Below, piece by piece: positions 50,935 to 59,415 of a DNA stretch of 64,000 nucleotides. The first letter of the stretch is position 1. Each line of letters opens with the position of its first letter. The stretch is from assembly GCA_004379165.1 (NCBI GenBank), contig NKXK01000023.1, positions 62,001-126,000 on the forward strand, given 5' to 3'. The notes beneath the pieces were generated by a model. The model was not told the origin of the DNA, ran no database searches, and worked only from the letters and a program-made list of their open reading frames with translations. The position numbers and the translations under genes were made by a program. Origin of the DNA: Rhodocyclaceae bacterium (GTDB lineage Bacteria > Pseudomonadota > Gammaproteobacteria > Burkholderiales > Rhodocyclaceae).

Positions 50935-51753
50935 ATGCGGCAGTCGCTGCTTTCAATCCTGCTCGCCGGCGTCCTGCTGGCTAGCCCCGCCGTTGCCCGA
51001 GAGACACCAGGCGACGGCGTCGCGGTCGGCAAGGCCTCGGTGGTCCGTAATCTGGTGCCGGCCGCGGCGCTTGAACAGGCCGCCGCGCAGGAATACAGCC
51101 AGATCAAGCGCAACGCTGCCGCCAAAGGCGCGCTGGCGCCGGACAACCACCCGCAACTGATCCGCCTTCGTCGCATCGCCCGCGACCTGCTGCCGCATGT
51201 CGGCCGCTTTCATCGTGAGGCCGCCCGCTGGCCGTGGGAAGTGAATCTGATCGGCTCGCGCCAGCTCAACGCCTTCTGCATGCCCGGCGGCAAGATCGCG
51301 TTTTACACCGGCATCATCGACACGCTGCAACTGACCGACGACGAGATCGCGATGATCATGGGCCATGAAATCGCCCATGCCCTGCGCGAGCACGCCCGGG
51401 AGCGCGTCGCCAAGACGCAGATCACCCAGCTCGGCGCCGCGCTGCTCGGCGAATTCATTGGCGGCGGCCAGTATTCCGGCCTGATCCGCGCTGGCGGCAG
51501 CCTGCTGACGCTGAAATTCTCGCGCGACGACGAAAGCGAAGCCGATCTCGTCGGCCTCGACCTCGCTGCCCGCGCCGGCTACGACCCGCGTACCGGCATC
51601 ACGCTCTGGCAAAAGATGGGCGCAGCCAGCAAGGGCGCCCCACCGGCCTGGCTATCGACCCACCCCGCCGGCAAGGACCGGATCGCCGAAATCCGCCGCC
51701 ATCTGCCGGAAGTGATGCCGCTGTACGAATCTGCACGGCGGCTTGCCCGCTGA
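50935..51753 (+). CDS. M48 family zinc metallopeptidase
   Basis: This is a secreted or periplasmic Zn peptidase related to LoiP/YcaL/BepA. The 272-residue product has a signal peptide (1-21, ending AVARE), the HEIAH zinc motif at residues 144-148, and the third ligand in ESEADLVGLDLAARAGYDP. The ATG lies three bases after the response-regulator stop, which suggests cotranscription. An outer-membrane quality-control role is typical for the family. Confidence 0.92.
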   Translation: MRQSLLSILLAGVLLASPAVARETPGDGVAVGKASVVRNLVPAAALEQAAAQEYSQIKRNAAAKGALAPDNHPQLIRLRRIARDLLPHVGRFHREAARWPWEVNLIGSRQLNAFCMPGGKIAFYTGIIDTLQLTDDEIAMIMGHEIAHALREHARERVAKTQITQLGAALLGEFIGGGQYSGLIRAGGSLLTLKFSRDDESEADLVGLDLAARAGYDPRTGITLWQKMGAASKGAPPAWLSTHPAGKDRIAEIRRHLPEVMPLYESARRLAR

Positions 51754-51762
51754 GCCATTGCC

Positions 51763-51798
51763 CGTTTTGGGCAGTTTTCCGGGTTGACCGCAGCAGCC
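51763..51798 (+). repeat. Dispersed repeat copy 10 (after M48 gene)
   Basis: CGTTTTGGGCAGTTTTCC then GGGTTGACCGCAGCAGCC, nine bases past the stop. It is almost identical to copy 1. Confidence 0.8.
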
Positions 51799-51892
51799 CA
51801 TCCGCACGACGAATGTCCGCCAATCCGCAAGCCACTTCCACCGCATCCGGCGAAGCGGCGATAATCCGACCTTTCGTCCGCACCGACCGGCC

Positions 51893-53209
51893 ATGAACAG
51901 CCCAGAAAACCAGAAAACCATCCAGAAGAAAGTCGTCGTCTCGGCCTGTTTCGGCACCTTTCTCGAGTGGTACGACTTCCTGACCTTCGCGTCACTGGCC
52001 ACCTATTTCAGCGTGCTCTTCTTCCCCTCCGACGACCCGGTCGCCGCGCTGCTCGCCAGCCTCGGCACCTTCGGCATCGGCATGATCGTCCGCCCGCTCG
52101 GCGCCGCGATCTTCGGCTCGCTCGGTGACCGCCACGGCCGGCGCACCATCTTTCTCGCCACCATCGTGCTGATGGGCGTATCGACAGTACTGGTCGGCCT
52201 GCTGCCGACCTACGAGCAGGTCGGCCTGCTGGCGCCGGTGTTGCTGCTCTTCCTGCGTGTCCTGCAGGGGCTGTCCGTCGGTGGTGAAATCGGCGGCGCG
52301 GCGGTCTACCTCACCGAACACGCGCCCGCCGAGAAACGCGGGCTGTACACCAGTGTCCTGCAACTGATGGGGCCGCTGGGCATGATGGCTTCAACGCTAC
52401 AGATCGTCGTCCTCCAGTACCTCCTCAGCGACGCCGACTTCAAGGCCTGGGGCTGGCGCATTCCCTTCATCTTCTCCGCTGTGCTGCTGGCAATCTCGAT
52501 CCGCAGCCGCCTCAATCTGCATGAATCGCCGGTATTCAGCGAACTACGCCGCAAGAATGCACTGGCCAAGACACCGTTACGCGAGTGCTTCCAGGACCGG
52601 CAGACGCTCGGGCGCATGGCGCTGCTGTTCTTCTGCATTTCCGCTGGCGGCTCGCTGATCTTCTTCTCGGCGCAGGTCTATACCGGCGTTTTCCTGAAAA
52701 CTGTGGTCAAGCTGCCCGCGGCGCAGGCGAGCACGCTGGTGATGATCTCGACCCTGGCGCTGTTGCCGGCGACCATTTTCTGCGGCTGGCTGTCCGACCG
52801 CATCGGCCGCCGCCCGGTGCTGCTCACCGGACTGATTACCGGCATGCTTGCGATCTTTCCGGTCTTTCAGGGCATCCTGCATTACGGCACGCTGCCGATG
52901 CCGGATACGACAATGATCACGCTGCTGTTGCTGGTACTGGTGGTGCCGCTCGCTTGCGTCACCGGTCCGCAAACCGCAACCCTGCCCGAGCTTTTCCCGG
53001 CCCGCACGCGTTATACGGCGGTGGCCCTGCCGCACAACCTATCAGCCGGCTGGATCGGCGGCATGTCGCCCTTCATGGTCACCTGGCTGGGCGTGCAGTT
53101 TGCCAGCCCGCTGGCGGGCCTGTGGTATCCGACCGGCCTGCTGATCGTCGCCAGTATCGTCGGCCTTTTCTTCCTGCCGGAAGTCCGTAACCGACCGCTC
53201 GATCAGTAG
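51893..53209 (+). CDS. MFS transporter, metabolite:H+ symporter (MHS) family
   Basis: This is a 438-residue twelve-segment transporter of the MHS group (ProP, ShiA and KgtP relatives). It has FGTFLEWYDFLTFASLATYF at the N-terminus, the GDRHGRR loop 2 motif, and RVLQGLSVGGEIGGA. Members take up small carboxylates, betaines or shikimate. The closeness to the DctS-like sensor pair makes a carboxylate plausible, but the substrate is not shown. Confidence 0.88.
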   Translation: MNSPENQKTIQKKVVVSACFGTFLEWYDFLTFASLATYFSVLFFPSDDPVAALLASLGTFGIGMIVRPLGAAIFGSLGDRHGRRTIFLATIVLMGVSTVLVGLLPTYEQVGLLAPVLLLFLRVLQGLSVGGEIGGAAVYLTEHAPAEKRGLYTSVLQLMGPLGMMASTLQIVVLQYLLSDADFKAWGWRIPFIFSAVLLAISIRSRLNLHESPVFSELRRKNALAKTPLRECFQDRQTLGRMALLFFCISAGGSLIFFSAQVYTGVFLKTVVKLPAAQASTLVMISTLALLPATIFCGWLSDRIGRRPVLLTGLITGMLAIFPVFQGILHYGTLPMPDTTMITLLLLVLVVPLACVTGPQTATLPELFPARTRYTAVALPHNLSAGWIGGMSPFMVTWLGVQFASPLAGLWYPTGLLIVASIVGLFFLPEVRNRPLDQ

Positions 53210-54252
53210 TTCTTGACCGGCGCTTTCGGCGGCATCTGCGGGGTGCCGAAGTAAGTTGCCGGCGGCGCCTTGTAGCCCGCAGGCTTGCCCTTGTTGTCGT
53301 AGATGATCTGCACCGACTGCTCACCCGGATTCTTGCGGCTGGCCGACACCTCCAGCGTCGCCGCCCGTGCCGGTGCCTGGCGGTCGAGTTCGGCGCGAAC
53401 GATACGGACGCGCTCGGCCGCAATACGTTTGTCGATGGCCTCGGTGGACAGCTTGCGTTCGGACAGCACCTGACGCATAGCCAGCAGGTTTTCCAGTTCC
53501 TTCGAGCTGCGCATCGAGCGCTGCGGCTCGCCCCATTTTTCCTTTGGCTGGCTCATCGCCGCATGGAACTCCTCGGCGCTGGTCACCAGCTTGGCGATAT
53601 TGAGGTGGTTATAGCGCATCGCCCATTCCAGCGCGCCGTCGCCCCAATCATTCTTCGGCCTCGGATCGGCGCCCTTCTCGATCAGCTTCTTCGCCATGTC
53701 TTCGCGGCCTTCGTAGATCGCCATCATCAGCACCGACGAGCCGTTGGTGCTGCGGGCATTGATGTTCGCGCCCTCATTCATCAGGTAGTCAGCGACCTCG
53801 CCATGGCCGGCAAACACCGCATAATGCAGCGCCGACCACTGGCGGTCCGGCGCATTGATCCGCGCGCCGCGCTCGATCAACCACTTGACCGCCTCCATCT
53901 GACCGCGCCACGCCGCCAGCACCAGGGCCGTCTCGCCATTGCCATTCACCGCATTGATGTCCGCCCCACGCGAGATGAACACACGCATCAGGTCGATCTT
54001 GCCTTCCCAGGCGCCGATCATCAGGCCGCTGCCAATCCGGCTGCCCATGAAATCGGGCGGCAGACCAGCATCCAGCCAGGCTTCGGCCTGCCGAAGATCG
54101 CCCAACTCCATCTGTGTCACGAAGGCGGTCGGCGTCGGCAAAGTCACCGGCCCGCCCCCCCACAACTGGGCATTTGACGCTGAACAGAGGCACAGCGTCA
54201 GTCCCATCCCGATTATCATTGGCGCCACGCCATTTTTTGCGAACTGCATCAT
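53203..54252 (-). CDS. Secreted ankyrin-repeat protein
   Basis: This 349-residue protein has a signal peptide (about 1-27, ending SASNAQ) from the ATG at 54252. Five to six ankyrin repeats (about 45-225) include GADINAVNGNGETALVLAAW and GARINAPDRQWSALHYAVFAGH. A charged helical segment follows, then a Pro-rich C-terminus. It is convergent with the MHS gene (7-base overlap) and divergent from the TonB-like gene. Periplasmic ankyrin proteins serve as protein-binding scaffolds; the partner is unknown. Confidence 0.82.
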   Translation of the reverse strand: MMQFAKNGVAPMIIGMGLTLCLCSASNAQLWGGGPVTLPTPTAFVTQMELGDLRQAEAWLDAGLPPDFMGSRIGSGLMIGAWEGKIDLMRVFISRGADINAVNGNGETALVLAAWRGQMEAVKWLIERGARINAPDRQWSALHYAVFAGHGEVADYLMNEGANINARSTNGSSVLMMAIYEGREDMAKKLIEKGADPRPKNDWGDGALEWAMRYNHLNIAKLVTSAEEFHAAMSQPKEKWGEPQRSMRSSKELENLLAMRQVLSERKLSTEAIDKRIAAERVRIVRAELDRQAPARAATLEVSASRKNPGEQSVQIIYDNKGKPAGYKAPPATYFGTPQMPPKAPVKNY

Positions 54253-54288
54253 CCTGCATCCCTTGTTCAGGCCAGCCACCATTTTCTC

Positions 54289-54843
54289 ATGACCCGGACC
54301 CAAAACCGGCGCCCGTTGGCACTGATCGCTGCGCTGGCAATTTCCTTCGTGCTGCATCTGCTGCCTTTTTTGCCGCTGGCCGATTTTGGGCAAAAATCGG
54401 CGTCGACCGCAGCACCGCTGCTGCAGGCTGAATTGCGCCCGCCACCCTCCTCAGTACTGCCGCCACCCCCACCGCTCAAGCTGACTGACCCGCCGGCACC
54501 CAAGGCTGCGCATGCCGCCAATCCGAAGCCACTCCCCCACGTCGAGCCGGCCACCCCGAAGACCGCAAAAAGCTGGACACAGGTCGTCCGCGAACATCTG
54601 CGCCGACTCGATTCAGAAGGCCAGTTCTATCCCCCTGAAAGCATCGCCCGCGGCGAACAGGGCGAAGTGCTGGTGCTCATGCTGCTCGATGAAAACGGCA
54701 AGGTGAGCGCCGCAAGAGTCGAGCAGGGGTCGGGCTACCCGCTGCTCGATGCCGCTGCGCTGCGTGCCGTACGCAGCCTGAGTTCGCTTCCGGCCGATGC
54801 CCCCCGGCAAGTGGTACTGCCGGTCCGTTTCCGTCTGCGCTAA
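54289..54843 (+). CDS. TonB-like energy transducer
   Basis: This is a 184-residue TonB-family protein. It has a basic start (MTRTQNRRP), one membrane segment (about 10-30), a Pro-rich periplasmic linker (about 50-85), and a C-terminal TonB domain (about 110-184) with GEVLVLMLLDENGKVSAARVEQGSGYPLLD. It lacks neighbouring exbB, exbD or receptor genes. Residues 32-43 (DFGQKSASTAAP), just after the membrane segment, are encoded by dispersed repeat copy 11. Confidence 0.85.
   Translation: MTRTQNRRPLALIAALAISFVLHLLPFLPLADFGQKSASTAAPLLQAELRPPPSSVLPPPPPLKLTDPPAPKAAHAANPKPLPHVEPATPKTAKSWTQVVREHLRRLDSEGQFYPPESIARGEQGEVLVLMLLDENGKVSAARVEQGSGYPLLDAAALRAVRSLSSLPADAPRQVVLPVRFRLR
54382..54417 (+). repeat. 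Dispersed repeat copy 11 (inside the TonB-like gene)
   Basis: GATTTTGGGCAAAAATCGG then CGTCGACCGCAGCACCG, in frame, encoding residues 32-43. Confidence 0.65.
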
Positions 54844-54960
54844 TCCAGCGGCTGTCCGCCGCGTCTCCGTAGATCTACGGATGCCGGATCACTGGCGGCT
54901 TTGACCCGTGTGCGCTAGCCCGGAAAGTAGTAAAACTTTCGGACTATCGCAGAGAACAGC
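54844..54960. other. Convergent gap with two dyads
   Basis: A perfect 16-bp palindrome TCCGTAGATCTACGGA (54866-54881) and a near-perfect inverted repeat CCGGAAAGT / ACTTTCGG (about 54920-54942) lie between the stop codons of the TonB-like and CoA-transferase genes. Neither has a T run, so they look like protein-binding sites rather than terminators. Confidence 0.5.
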
Positions 54961-56175
54961 TTAGACGGCACCGTCCTCATGCAGGCGAGAAATATCTGCC
55001 GCTAGGTAGCCCAGCGCCGCCAGCGTGGCGTCGGTATGCTCGCCCAGCACCGGACCAATCCATTCGCTGCTGCCCGGTGTATCGGACAGGCGCGGCATGA
55101 CGCCCGGCATCCTGAAGGGCTTGCCGTCCGGCAAGCGGGCCGAGAGCAGCATGTCGCGGGCAAGAAATTGCGGGTCAGCGAACATGTCAGCGACAGAATA
55201 AACCCGCGAAGACGGCACTTCGGCGCTGGCCAGCAGGCGCAAAACCTCATCCTCGTCGTGTGCGGCGCACCAGGTGTCGATCAAGGCGTAGATTTCATCG
55301 CGCCGCGCATCGCGCCCGGCGTTGTCGGCCAAGCCAGGGTCATTGGCCAGATCCTCACGCCCGATGGCCAGCATGAACCGCCTGAAAATGGCATCGCCAT
55401 TGGCACCGATGGTCACATGCTTGCCGTCGCGAGTGGTGTGCGTATTCGACGGCGTGATTCCGGGCATGATGTTGCCGGTACGTTCACGAATGAAGCCAAA
55501 GACGTCGAACTCAGGCACCAGCGATTCCATCATCGCAAATACCGCCTCGTAAAGTGCGACATCGACCACCTGCCCCGCGCCACCATTGACCTCCTTGTGA
55601 CGCAGCGCCATCAGCGCGCCGATCACACCCCACAGGGCAGCAATGGAATCACCGATGGAAATGCCGGTGCGGACTGGCGGGCGATCTGGAAAGCCGGTGA
55701 TGTAGCGTAACCCGCCCATCGACTCGCCAACCGCGCCAAAGCCTGGCTGATCCTTGTACGGCCCGGTTTGGCCGAAGCCTGACAGGCGCACCATGACCAG
55801 TCCCGGGTTGTCGGCCTTGAGCTGCTCCCAGCTCAAACCCAGCTTTTCGAGGACACCAGGACGGAAATTTTCGACCAGGATATCGGCCTCGGCGATTAGC
55901 CGGCGAACAAACTCGCGTCCCTCCGGATGCTTGAGATTGGCAGTCACCGATTTCTTGTTGCGCGCCTGGACGTACCACCATAACGAGGTACCTTCGTAGA
56001 GCTTGCGCCATTTACGCAGCGGGTCACCGCCATCCGGCGACTCGATCTTGACGACTTCGGCGCCGAATTCGGCCATGATTCGGGTACAGAACGGACCGGC
56101 AATCAGCGTGCCCAGTTCGACGACCTTGAGGCCCGCCAGGGGCTTCGCAGCCCGGTTAATATTTTCCTCGGTCAC
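54961..56175 (-). CDS. CaiB/BaiF (family III) CoA-transferase
   Basis: This enzyme moves CoA between carboxylic acids. The 404-residue product has the family start LAGLKVVELGTLIAGPFCTRIMA in its first 35 residues, FRPGVLEKLGLSWEQL, the catalytic Asp probably in TGISIGDSIAAL, and a C-terminal domain from about 230. I prefer the GTG at 56175, which has GGGAG seven bases before it and follows the murI stop; an ATG at 56214 would overlap the end of murI. The acyl substrate is unknown. Confidence 0.88.
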   Translation of the reverse strand: MTEENINRAAKPLAGLKVVELGTLIAGPFCTRIMAEFGAEVVKIESPDGGDPLRKWRKLYEGTSLWWYVQARNKKSVTANLKHPEGREFVRRLIAEADILVENFRPGVLEKLGLSWEQLKADNPGLVMVRLSGFGQTGPYKDQPGFGAVGESMGGLRYITGFPDRPPVRTGISIGDSIAALWGVIGALMALRHKEVNGGAGQVVDVALYEAVFAMMESLVPEFDVFGFIRERTGNIMPGITPSNTHTTRDGKHVTIGANGDAIFRRFMLAIGREDLANDPGLADNAGRDARRDEIYALIDTWCAAHDEDEVLRLLASAEVPSSRVYSVADMFADPQFLARDMLLSARLPDGKPFRMPGVMPRLSDTPGSSEWIGPVLGEHTDATLAALGYLAADISRLHEDGAV

Positions 56176-56176
56176 C

Positions 56177-57007
56177 TCAGGGCTCCCAGTGTTCGATGCT
56201 AAATTTTCGGCCAAAAAGCCGGTTGACCGTAGCCGTCACCGCCACCGGCGCACCACTGGTCGACAGTGACAATCGCCCCTGCCCGCCACCACGCAAGCTG
56301 GCAGACTCCAGCAGACGATCCAGCTGGCGCGCCACTGCTTCGCCGGTATCGAGCAGCACCGTACCCGCCGGCATCCGTGCAGCAATGGCCGACGCCACCC
56401 AGGGATAATGCGTGCAGCCGAGGACAACGACATCAGCCAGCGCCGCCGCCAGCGGCGCCACGAAGCCATCCAGCAACTGCGCCACCTTGTCGCTCTCCGG
56501 CCCCTCGGTTTCGATGGCTTCCGCCAGCCCCGGACAGGGCTGGGCGAGCACATTCAGGTGCGGTGCATGGTTGCCGACCAGGCGTTGAAAGCGCTCGCTC
56601 TGCAGCGTCCGGGTCGTCGCCAGCACGCCGATGACGCCGGTTTTGGTCAATTGCGCCGCCGGCTTGACCCCCGGTTCGAGCGCCACCACCGGCAAGGCCG
56701 TCGCCGCCCGGATCGCTTCCGCCGCCGCGGCCGTTGCCGTATTGCAGGCAATCACCAGCGCCTTGGCCCCGCGACGAGCGAGTGATTCGGCAATCACCAC
56801 GCCCCGCTCACGCAGGAATACCTCCGGTTTGTCGCCATACGGCAGAAAGCGGGTATCGGCAAAATAGAAGAAGTCTTCTTGCGGCAAACGCTGGCGCAAG
56901 GCGCGCAACACCGTCAGACCGCCAAGGCCAGAATCGAAGACGGCAATGGGTTGCTGGGTCAATTCGCTATCCGGGGAATCTGCCGGCGCCGCCGGCTCAG
57001 GCCGCAA
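56177..57007 (-). CDS. murI: Glutamate racemase
   Basis: MurI makes D-glutamate for peptidoglycan. The catalytic cysteines are C88 (IACNTATAAA) and C198 (VLGCTHYPW), with FDSGLGGLTVL near residue 24. The start is uncertain: the open frame begins with TTG at 57007, and another TTG at 56962 (four residues before PIAVFDSG) is close to the usual family start. The last residues (TVNRLFGRKFSIEHWEP) run through dispersed repeat copy 12. Confidence 0.93.
   Translation of the reverse strand: MRPEPAAPADSPDSELTQQPIAVFDSGLGGLTVLRALRQRLPQEDFFYFADTRFLPYGDKPEVFLRERGVVIAESLARRGAKALVIACNTATAAAAEAIRAATALPVVALEPGVKPAAQLTKTGVIGVLATTRTLQSERFQRLVGNHAPHLNVLAQPCPGLAEAIETEGPESDKVAQLLDGFVAPLAAALADVVVLGCTHYPWVASAIAARMPAGTVLLDTGEAVARQLDRLLESASLRGGGQGRLSLSTSGAPVAVTATVNRLFGRKFSIEHWEP
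56201..56235 (+). repeat. Dispersed repeat copy 12 (3' end of murI)
   Basis: AAATTTTCGGCCAAAAAGCC then GGTTGACCGTAGCCGTC, antisense to murI and within its last 20 codons. Confidence 0.6.
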
Positions 57008-57017
57008 TCATAGCCAA

Positions 57018-57854
57018 CTATCGACGACCGCGGATGACCAGCGCGATGCCGCCGAGAATGGCGATGGCCGCCAGTACCAGCCGCAGCGTCAGCGCTTCGC
57101 CGACGAACAGGACGCCTCCGAGCGAAGCGATCACCGGCACGGAGAGTTGCAGCGATGCGGCGGTAGTCGAGCGCAAGTGCGGCAGGACCATATACCAGAG
57201 CGAGTACCCGAGCCCGGAGGTGATCCCGCCGGAGATGACTGCATAGAGAACACCCGTGGCATCCCACTGCGTCTGCCCGAGGCTCACCAAGCTGAGGAGC
57301 AACGCGATCGGCACCGCCCGCATGAAATTTCCTGCCGTGACCCGGGTAGGATCGCCCGCCCCTTTGCCGCGTAGGGAATACACTCCCCAGGCGACGCCGG
57401 AGGCCAGCATCAATACCGATCCGATCAGCGGTGGTGCGGTCAGCCCCGGCAGCAGCAGGCCGACCAGACCGGCAATGGCCAGACCGAGGCCCAGCCACTG
57501 GTCGATCTGCAAGCGTTCGCCATGGGTCAGTGCGTGACCGATCATCGTTACCTGAACAGCGGCAAAAAGCAGCAGCGCTCCGAGACCGGTCGGCAAGTCG
57601 ATATACGCATACGACAAGGTCGCCGCATACGCCAGCAAGGCCAGCGCCGAGCCCCAGTTGCCCCGCCCCCGGACATTGCGCCGGAATAGGCTGACCAGCA
57701 CCCACAACACCAGGGCGCCAGACAGCAGGCGAACGCTGGTAAATGTCGCCGGGTCGATGGTCGTCGCCCGCAAGGCAAGCCGGCAGAGAATGGAATTGCC
57801 GGCAAATGCCAGCAAGACCAGCAACGTCAGGGGGATCAGGCGTATCGGCGTCAT
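57018..57854 (-). CDS. DMT-type (EamA) membrane exporter
   Basis: This is a 278-residue protein with ten predicted membrane segments in two EamA halves (LLVLLAFAGNSILCRLAL at the N-terminus, SGGITSGLGYSLWY in the second half). Members export amino acids or other metabolites; the substrate is unknown. It is followed after ten bases by murI on the same strand and preceded by the icd terminator. Confidence 0.85.
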   Translation of the reverse strand: MTPIRLIPLTLLVLLAFAGNSILCRLALRATTIDPATFTSVRLLSGALVLWVLVSLFRRNVRGRGNWGSALALLAYAATLSYAYIDLPTGLGALLLFAAVQVTMIGHALTHGERLQIDQWLGLGLAIAGLVGLLLPGLTAPPLIGSVLMLASGVAWGVYSLRGKGAGDPTRVTAGNFMRAVPIALLLSLVSLGQTQWDATGVLYAVISGGITSGLGYSLWYMVLPHLRSTTAASLQLSVPVIASLGGVLFVGEALTLRLVLAAIAILGGIALVIRGRR

Positions 57855-57857
57855 GGC

Positions 57858-57884
57858 AAAAAAAGAAGCCCCCGTTCGGGGGCT
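57858..57884 (-). terminator. icd terminator
   Basis: AGCCCCCG (57867-57874) pairs with CGGGGGCT (57877-57884), with a T-rich run on the minus strand. It lies between the icd stop and the DMT gene start. Confidence 0.88.
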
Positions 57885-57906
57885 CTGGTCGCTGCAAGCA
57901 GCGAAA

Positions 57907-59148
57907 TCACATGCGCTCGATCATCGCGTCGCCGAACTCTGAACACGACACTTCGGTCGCTCCTTCCATCAGGCGTGCGAAGTCGTAAGTCACCACCTTG
58001 TCGCCAATGGCGGCTTCCATCGACTTGATGACCAGATTGGCGGCCTCGACCCAGCCGAGGTGGCGCAGCATCATTTCGGCAGAGAGGATCAGCGAGCCCG
58101 GATTGACCTTGTCGAGACCGGCGTACTTCGGCGCGGTGCCGTGCGTCGCCTCGAAGCACGCGTATTTGTCGGAGATGTTGGCACCCGGCGCAATGCCGAT
58201 ACCGCCGACCTGTGCTGCCAGCGCGTCGGAAATGTAATCGCCGTTCAGGTTGGTCGTGGCGATCACGTCATATTCCGCCGGGCGCAGCAGGATCTGCTGC
58301 AGGAAGGCATCGGCAATCGAATCCTTGACCGTGATTTCGCGGCCGGTCTTCGGGTTGGTGAAGTGGCACCAGGGGCCGCCGTCGATCGGCTGCGCACCGA
58401 ACTCTTCCTGTGCCAGCTTGTAGGCGGTGTCACGGAAGAGGCCCTCCGTGAATTTCATGATGTTGCCTTTGTGCACGATGGTTACCGACTTGCGGTCGTT
58501 GTCGATGGCGTACTGGATGGCGGCACGGACCAGGCGCTGGGTGCCCTCGATAGAGACTGGCTTGATGCCGATACCCGAAGACTCCGGGAAGCGGATCTTC
58601 TTGACGCCCATTTCCTTCTGCAGGAAATCGACGACCTTCTTCACCTGTTCGCTGTTCGCCGCCCACTCGACGCCGGCGTAAATATCTTCGGTATTCTCGC
58701 GGAAGATCACCATGTTGGTCAGCTCCGGATTCTTCAGCGGCGACGGTACGCCCTTGAAATACTGTACCGGACGTACACACTGATAGAGGTCCAGTTCCTG
58801 ACGCAAGGCCACATTGAGCGAACGGATGCCACCGCCGACCGGCGTCGTCATCGGCCCCTTGATCGAGACCGAATACTCCTTGAGCGCATCGAACGTTTCC
58901 TTGGGCAACCACTCATCCGGCCCATAGATACGCGTCGATTTCTCGCCGGCATAGACTTCCATCCAGTGGATCTTTTTCTGACCGCCGTAGGCTTTTGCAA
59001 CAGCGGCGTCGATGACCTTGATCATCACCGGCGTGATATCGATACCGATGCCGTCGCCTTCGATGAAAGGAACGATCGGATTGTCCGGAACCGCCTGCCC
59101 CGGAACGATTTTCGAACCACCTTGCGGCACCTTGATGTGCGAAGTCAT
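57907..59148 (-). CDS. icd: Isocitrate dehydrogenase (NADP), homodimeric
   Basis: Icd oxidatively decarboxylates isocitrate to 2-oxoglutarate. The 413-residue product starts at the ATG at 59148 behind AAGGAG. It has [15 protein letters not shown] and the regulatory serine S110 in [13 protein letters not shown], the residue phosphorylated by AceK in E. coli. The aceK gene lies 2.7 kb away at 61872, and a second, unrelated IDH gene lies just upstream. Confidence 0.97.
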   Translation of the reverse strand: MTSHIKVPQGGSKIVPGQAVPDNPIVPFIEGDGIGIDITPVMIKVIDAAVAKAYGGQKKIHWMEVYAGEKSTRIYGPDEWLPKETFDALKEYSVSIKGPMTTPVGGGIRSLNVALRQELDLYQCVRPVQYFKGVPSPLKNPELTNMVIFRENTEDIYAGVEWAANSEQVKKVVDFLQKEMGVKKIRFPESSGIGIKPVSIEGTQRLVRAAIQYAIDNDRKSVTIVHKGNIMKFTEGLFRDTAYKLAQEEFGAQPIDGGPWCHFTNPKTGREITVKDSIADAFLQQILLRPAEYDVIATTNLNGDYISDALAAQVGGIGIAPGANISDKYACFEATHGTAPKYAGLDKVNPGSLILSAEMMLRHLGWVEAANLVIKSMEAAIGDKVVTYDFARLMEGATEVSCSEFGDAMIERM

Positions 59149-59287
59149 AGTCACTCCTTGCTTTTTATCATCGTATTGATCGTCGCCAGGACACCGGAAG
59201 CTTGGGTGTCTCAAGCCGGCATCCAGTCTCCCGACACCAGCAGCGTGGGGCATTATGTCGCAAAACCTTGGCTCGTGTCAGCCGTCG

Positions 59288-59325
59288 CACGACTGCTACG
59301 GTAAACCCGAAAAACCAACCAAAAA
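59288..59325 (-). repeat. Dispersed repeat copy 13 (between IDH genes)
   Basis: Minus strand: TTTTTTGGTTGGTTTTTC then GGGTTTACCGTAGCAGTC. It abuts the terminator of the monomeric IDH gene. Confidence 0.65.
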
Positions 59326-59327
59326 AG

Positions 59328-59361
59328 AAAAAAGCGAAGGCCGGATGACCTTCGCTTTTTT
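59328..59361. terminator. Terminator of the monomeric IDH gene
   Basis: AAAAAAGCGAAGG (59328-59340) pairs perfectly with CCTTCGCTTTTTT (59349-59361), usable on either strand. Confidence 0.9.
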
Positions 59362-59415
59362 CCGCCGTGGCGGCAGTTTCGCCACCCCTGCTGACGCGGG
59401 AACGGCTGGCTTACC

